Below are positions 62,101 through 64,000 of a DNA stretch of 64,000 nucleotides, one piece after another. Made by a program: the position numbers and the translations under genes. The notes under the pieces are model-generated. The model was not told the origin of the DNA, did no database searches, and saw only the letters and a list, made by a program, of their open reading frames with translations. Positions within the stretch are counted from its first letter, which is position 1. Each line of letters starts with the position of its first letter. Source of the stretch: WJLG01 sp964602485 (GTDB lineage Bacteria; Patescibacteriota; Patescibacteriia; Patescibacteriales; WJLG01); contig CAZRQU010000002.1 of the NCBI GenBank assembly GCA_964602485.1, forward strand, positions 62,001 through 126,000, read 5' to 3'.

Positions 62101-62922
62101 TTATTTTCCACAGATCTTAGACCCGCCTTGTAAGGCAAATCTGACAAAACCGGTAACATTCGCATCGCCCAACACTTGCTCCACCTTCTGTTTATCATCT
62201 TTGATATATTCCTGTTTTATCAAACAGATCTCTTCGAAATATTTATTTATCTTTCCTTCCAGTATCTTGTCGATCATATTCTCCGGCTTCCCTTCTTTCA
62301 GTAAAGTCTCTTTGCCGATCTCTTTCTCCTTGTCTATCTCAGCCTGATCGACATCTTCCGGCTTTATGTATCTAGGTGAGGCGGCTGCCACCTGCATGGC
62401 TATATCGCCAGCCAATTCAGAAGCACCTTCCTTGTCCAAGGCAGTCAAAACACCTATTTTTCCACCTAAGTGGGAATAGGCGGCCACGGAAGCGCCTTCC
62501 AATTTTTGATATCCGCTTATCTCCAATTTTTCTCCAATAATACCGGACAAACTTTCCAATTGCTCACTAACAGTAACATCTTCTATCGGTAAAGCCAGAA
62601 GCGCCTCTAGATCGGCCGGATCCTTTTCCAGAGCCAGATCTAACACTTTCTTGGCGAAATCCTGGAATTGGTCATTACGAGCCACAAAATCGGTCTCTGA
62701 GTTTATTTGAATAGCATAACCAGCTGTCTTATCATTGTTGGTTCCAACCATTATAGTGCCTTCGTTAGCCTCTCGGTCTCCCCTCTTGGCAGCCTTAGTA
62801 ATACCTTTCTTGCGTAAAACTTCAACAGCCTTTTCCAGATCACCACCAGCCTCTTCCAAGGCCTTCTTACAATCACTGATGCCGGCGCCGGTCATTTCAC
62901 GTAATTTTTTTATCTCCTCCAT
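62101..62922 (-). CDS. tsf: Elongation factor Ts
   Basis: Nucleotide exchange factor for EF-Tu. 273 aa. N-terminal UBA-like domain with LREMTGAGISDCKKALEE, core domains with SETDFVARNDQF and the second dimerisation part. Order rpsB-tsf is the classical bacterial pairing. Confidence 0.96.
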   Translation of the reverse strand: MEEIKKLREMTGAGISDCKKALEEAGGDLEKAVEVLRKKGITKAAKRGDREANEGTIMVGTNNDKTAGYAIQINSETDFVARNDQFQDFAKKVLDLALEKDPADLEALLALPIEDVTVSEQLESLSGIIGEKLEISGYQKLEGASVAAYSHLGGKIGVLTALDKEGASELAGDIAMQVAAASPRYIKPEDVDQAEIDKEKEIGKETLLKEGKPENMIDKILEGKINKYFEEICLIKQEYIKDDKQKVEQVLGDANVTGFVRFALQGGSKICGK

Positions 62923-62991
62923 ATTTTTATAAGAGCATTGTTCTCCGCAACCCTCCTTTGGATATACGAAAACAAAACGTTATTAAATTAT

Positions 62992-63699
62992 TTAAGAGTT
63001 CTTCTTTGAGTCTGCTTCCTTTTTGGTGCTCAATATGGTCTCCTTTACACAATTAAGCACTAATTTGATGGCCTTAGTGGCGTCATCATTACTAGGGATC
63101 GGATAGTTTATTGGATCCGGATTAACATTGGTGTCGCAAATAGCAACTATTGGGATATTCCTTTTCTTAGCTTCAACGACAGCGGTCTTCTCCTTTTTTA
63201 TATCCCAAACGAATAAAGCGTCTGGTTGTTTATTCATGCTGACCAATCCGCCTATTCTTTCATCAAGCTTCCCGATCTCTCTATTTATTTCAAGTTTTTC
63301 TTTCTTTGTATACCTATCTAATTTACCGGAATTCTTTTCTTCCATCAGATCTTTATACCTTTTGATCATTTTCTTAAAAACAGTAAAATTAGTAAGGGTT
63401 CCGCCAAGCCATTTTTCAACAACGAACGGATGTCCGGTTTCTTCAGCTAGCTCCCTCATAGGTTTTTTTACTTGATTCTTAGTTCCAACAAAAAGAATGG
63501 TTTTGCCCTCGCGGGTCAAATTTTCCACGAACTCCAAAGCGCTTTTCATTTCTTTCTGGCTTTTTTCCAGATCAATGATATAAACACCTTTCTTGTCTGT
63601 GAAGATGAATGGCTTCATTTTTGGATGCCACCGACTCTTGGTGTGTCCGAAATGCATACCGGCGGCAAGCATTTCCTTGACTTCTGGTAATTTGATCAT
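62992..63699 (-). CDS. rpsB: 30S ribosomal protein S2
   Basis: Small-subunit assembly protein. 235 aa from the ATG giving MIKLPEVKEMLAAGMHFGH, with KSRWHPKMKPFIF and the KQPDALFVWDIKKE segment. AAAGGAAA lies upstream. An in-frame TTG at 63765 with GGAGG before it would add 22 residues not seen in the family, so it is listed only as an alternative. Preceded by a leader of about 200 nt. Confidence 0.94.
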   Translation of the reverse strand: MIKLPEVKEMLAAGMHFGHTKSRWHPKMKPFIFTDKKGVYIIDLEKSQKEMKSALEFVENLTREGKTILFVGTKNQVKKPMRELAEETGHPFVVEKWLGGTLTNFTVFKKMIKRYKDLMEEKNSGKLDRYTKKEKLEINREIGKLDERIGGLVSMNKQPDALFVWDIKKEKTAVVEAKKRNIPIVAICDTNVNPDPINYPIPSNDDATKAIKLVLNCVKETILSTKKEADSKKNS

Positions 63700-63876
63700 A
63701 GTTTTTCCTTTTACCGCTATTGGAATACTAAAAGTATATCCAATTACGGCGTTCCTCTGCTCCAACAGTTAGACCCTCCACTTTTTTGATTTAATATTAG
63801 TCAAAAAAGATAAAGAGCAAGGATTCCTCCATTGTCTCTTGGAGCATGTGTGTTAATTATTTTTTTAAAATAAAAC

Positions 63877-63894
63877 TTGCCTGATAACAGGCAA
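63877..63894. terminator. Hairpin in the rpsB upstream region
   Basis: TTGCCTG / CAGGCAA perfect 7-bp stem; on the minus strand it is followed by a T-rich stretch (GTTTTATTTT). It could end transcripts entering from beyond the window or attenuate rpsB. Confidence 0.55.
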
Positions 63895-63906
63895 AAATCA
63901 CTTAAT

Positions 63907-63935
63907 ATATTAATATATAAAAAGAAAAAAGTCAA
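63907..63935 (-). promoter_or_regulatory. Candidate promoter of rpsB-tsf-ricT
   Basis: Minus-strand TTGACT (63935-63930), 17-bp spacer, TAATAT (63912-63907). Confidence 0.45.
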
Positions 63936-63957
63936 ACTTGAGAAGATATTGCTACAG

Positions 63958-63986
63958 TTGACAAAAACATTTTTTTATTTTATTTT
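63958..63986 (+). promoter_or_regulatory. Candidate promoter reading out of the window
   Basis: TTGACA (63958-63963), 17-bp spacer, TATTTT (63981-63986). Confidence 0.35.
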
Positions 63987-64000
63987 GGAATAACCATCTT

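Larger units (their letters stand above)
63700..64000. other. Leader of rpsB and intergenic region at the window end
   Basis: No gene seen. Contents: a TTGGATATAC-ttta-GTATTCCAA hairpin on the minus strand next to the rpsB start, a CTTTTTTGA / TCAAAAAAG inverted repeat at about 63781-63809, a TTGCCTG-ataa-CAGGCAA hairpin at 63877-63894 and two promoter candidates at 63907 and 63958. Structured leaders that control S2 are known in other bacteria; whether this is one is inference. Confidence 0.5.

Overview
The window looks like chromosomal DNA of a small-genome bacterium, most plausibly a member of the Candidate Phyla Radiation (Patescibacteria, Parcubacteria-like). This is an inference. The reasons are dense packing of translation, division and envelope genes, several lineage-type hypothetical membrane proteins, a DUF3048 protein, a membrane-anchored Clp-like ATPase, very short spacers, and many core genes without an obvious Shine-Dalgarno (SD) sequence. 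TGA is used as a stop. I saw no rRNA, tRNA, CRISPR array, transposase gene or prophage.

Layout. 0-6 kb: threonylcarbamoyl-AMP synthase (5'-truncated by the window edge), a CtpA-type protease, CTP synthase, L27 and a coiled-coil M23 peptidase. 6-9 kb: a Xer-type recombinase and small or hypothetical genes. 9-15 kb: a leftward run lysS - Nudix - HD phosphohydrolase - serS - ftsQ - small membrane protein, plus greA. 15-20 kb: a surface polysaccharide operon (flippase, GT4, GT2, O-antigen-ligase-like). 20-23 kb: L31, release factor 1 and its methyltransferase PrmC. 22.6-26.5 kb: a leftward operon with rodA, L25 and DUF3048. 26.7-29.2 kb: gyrB and a divergent PAP2 protein. 29.2-34.2 kb: lower glycolysis (pgk, eno, gpmI) plus a gutted gpmI paralogue. 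34.3-38.6 kb: a protease-dead PDZ protein, membrane proteins, a VanZ-QueH fusion and a WecA/TagO transferase. 39.2-42.4 kb: a membrane-tethered Clp-like ATPase with its own small membrane partner. 42.5-44.8 kb: small genes and a lipoprotein. 44.9-52.6 kb: ABC-F, a flavoprotein, gltX, and between them a repeat-rich accessory segment (47.87-51.15 kb). 52.8-54.0 kb: a WecG/TagA-Nudix fusion. 54.5-57.4 kb: clpB under a CIRCE operator. 57.4-61.1 kb: histidine kinase, methyltransferase, response regulator. 61.2-63.7 kb: RicT/PSP1, EF-Ts, S2.

Functional themes are translation (three aminoacyl-tRNA synthetases, L25, L27, L31, S2, EF-Ts, RF1/PrmC, ABC-F, TsaC), envelope assembly (polysaccharide export, lipid-linked sugar transfer, RodA, FtsQ, M23 and CtpA), glycolysis, and protein quality control (ClpB, the Clp-like membrane ATPase, the PDZ proteins). 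The most unusual items are the Zn-ribbon membrane Clp with a degenerate first ATPase domain, the two fusions, the pseudo-phosphoglycerate mutase, the repeat-flanked accessory segment, and a recurring arrangement in which a gene's promoter sits inside or against the terminator hairpin of the preceding gene.
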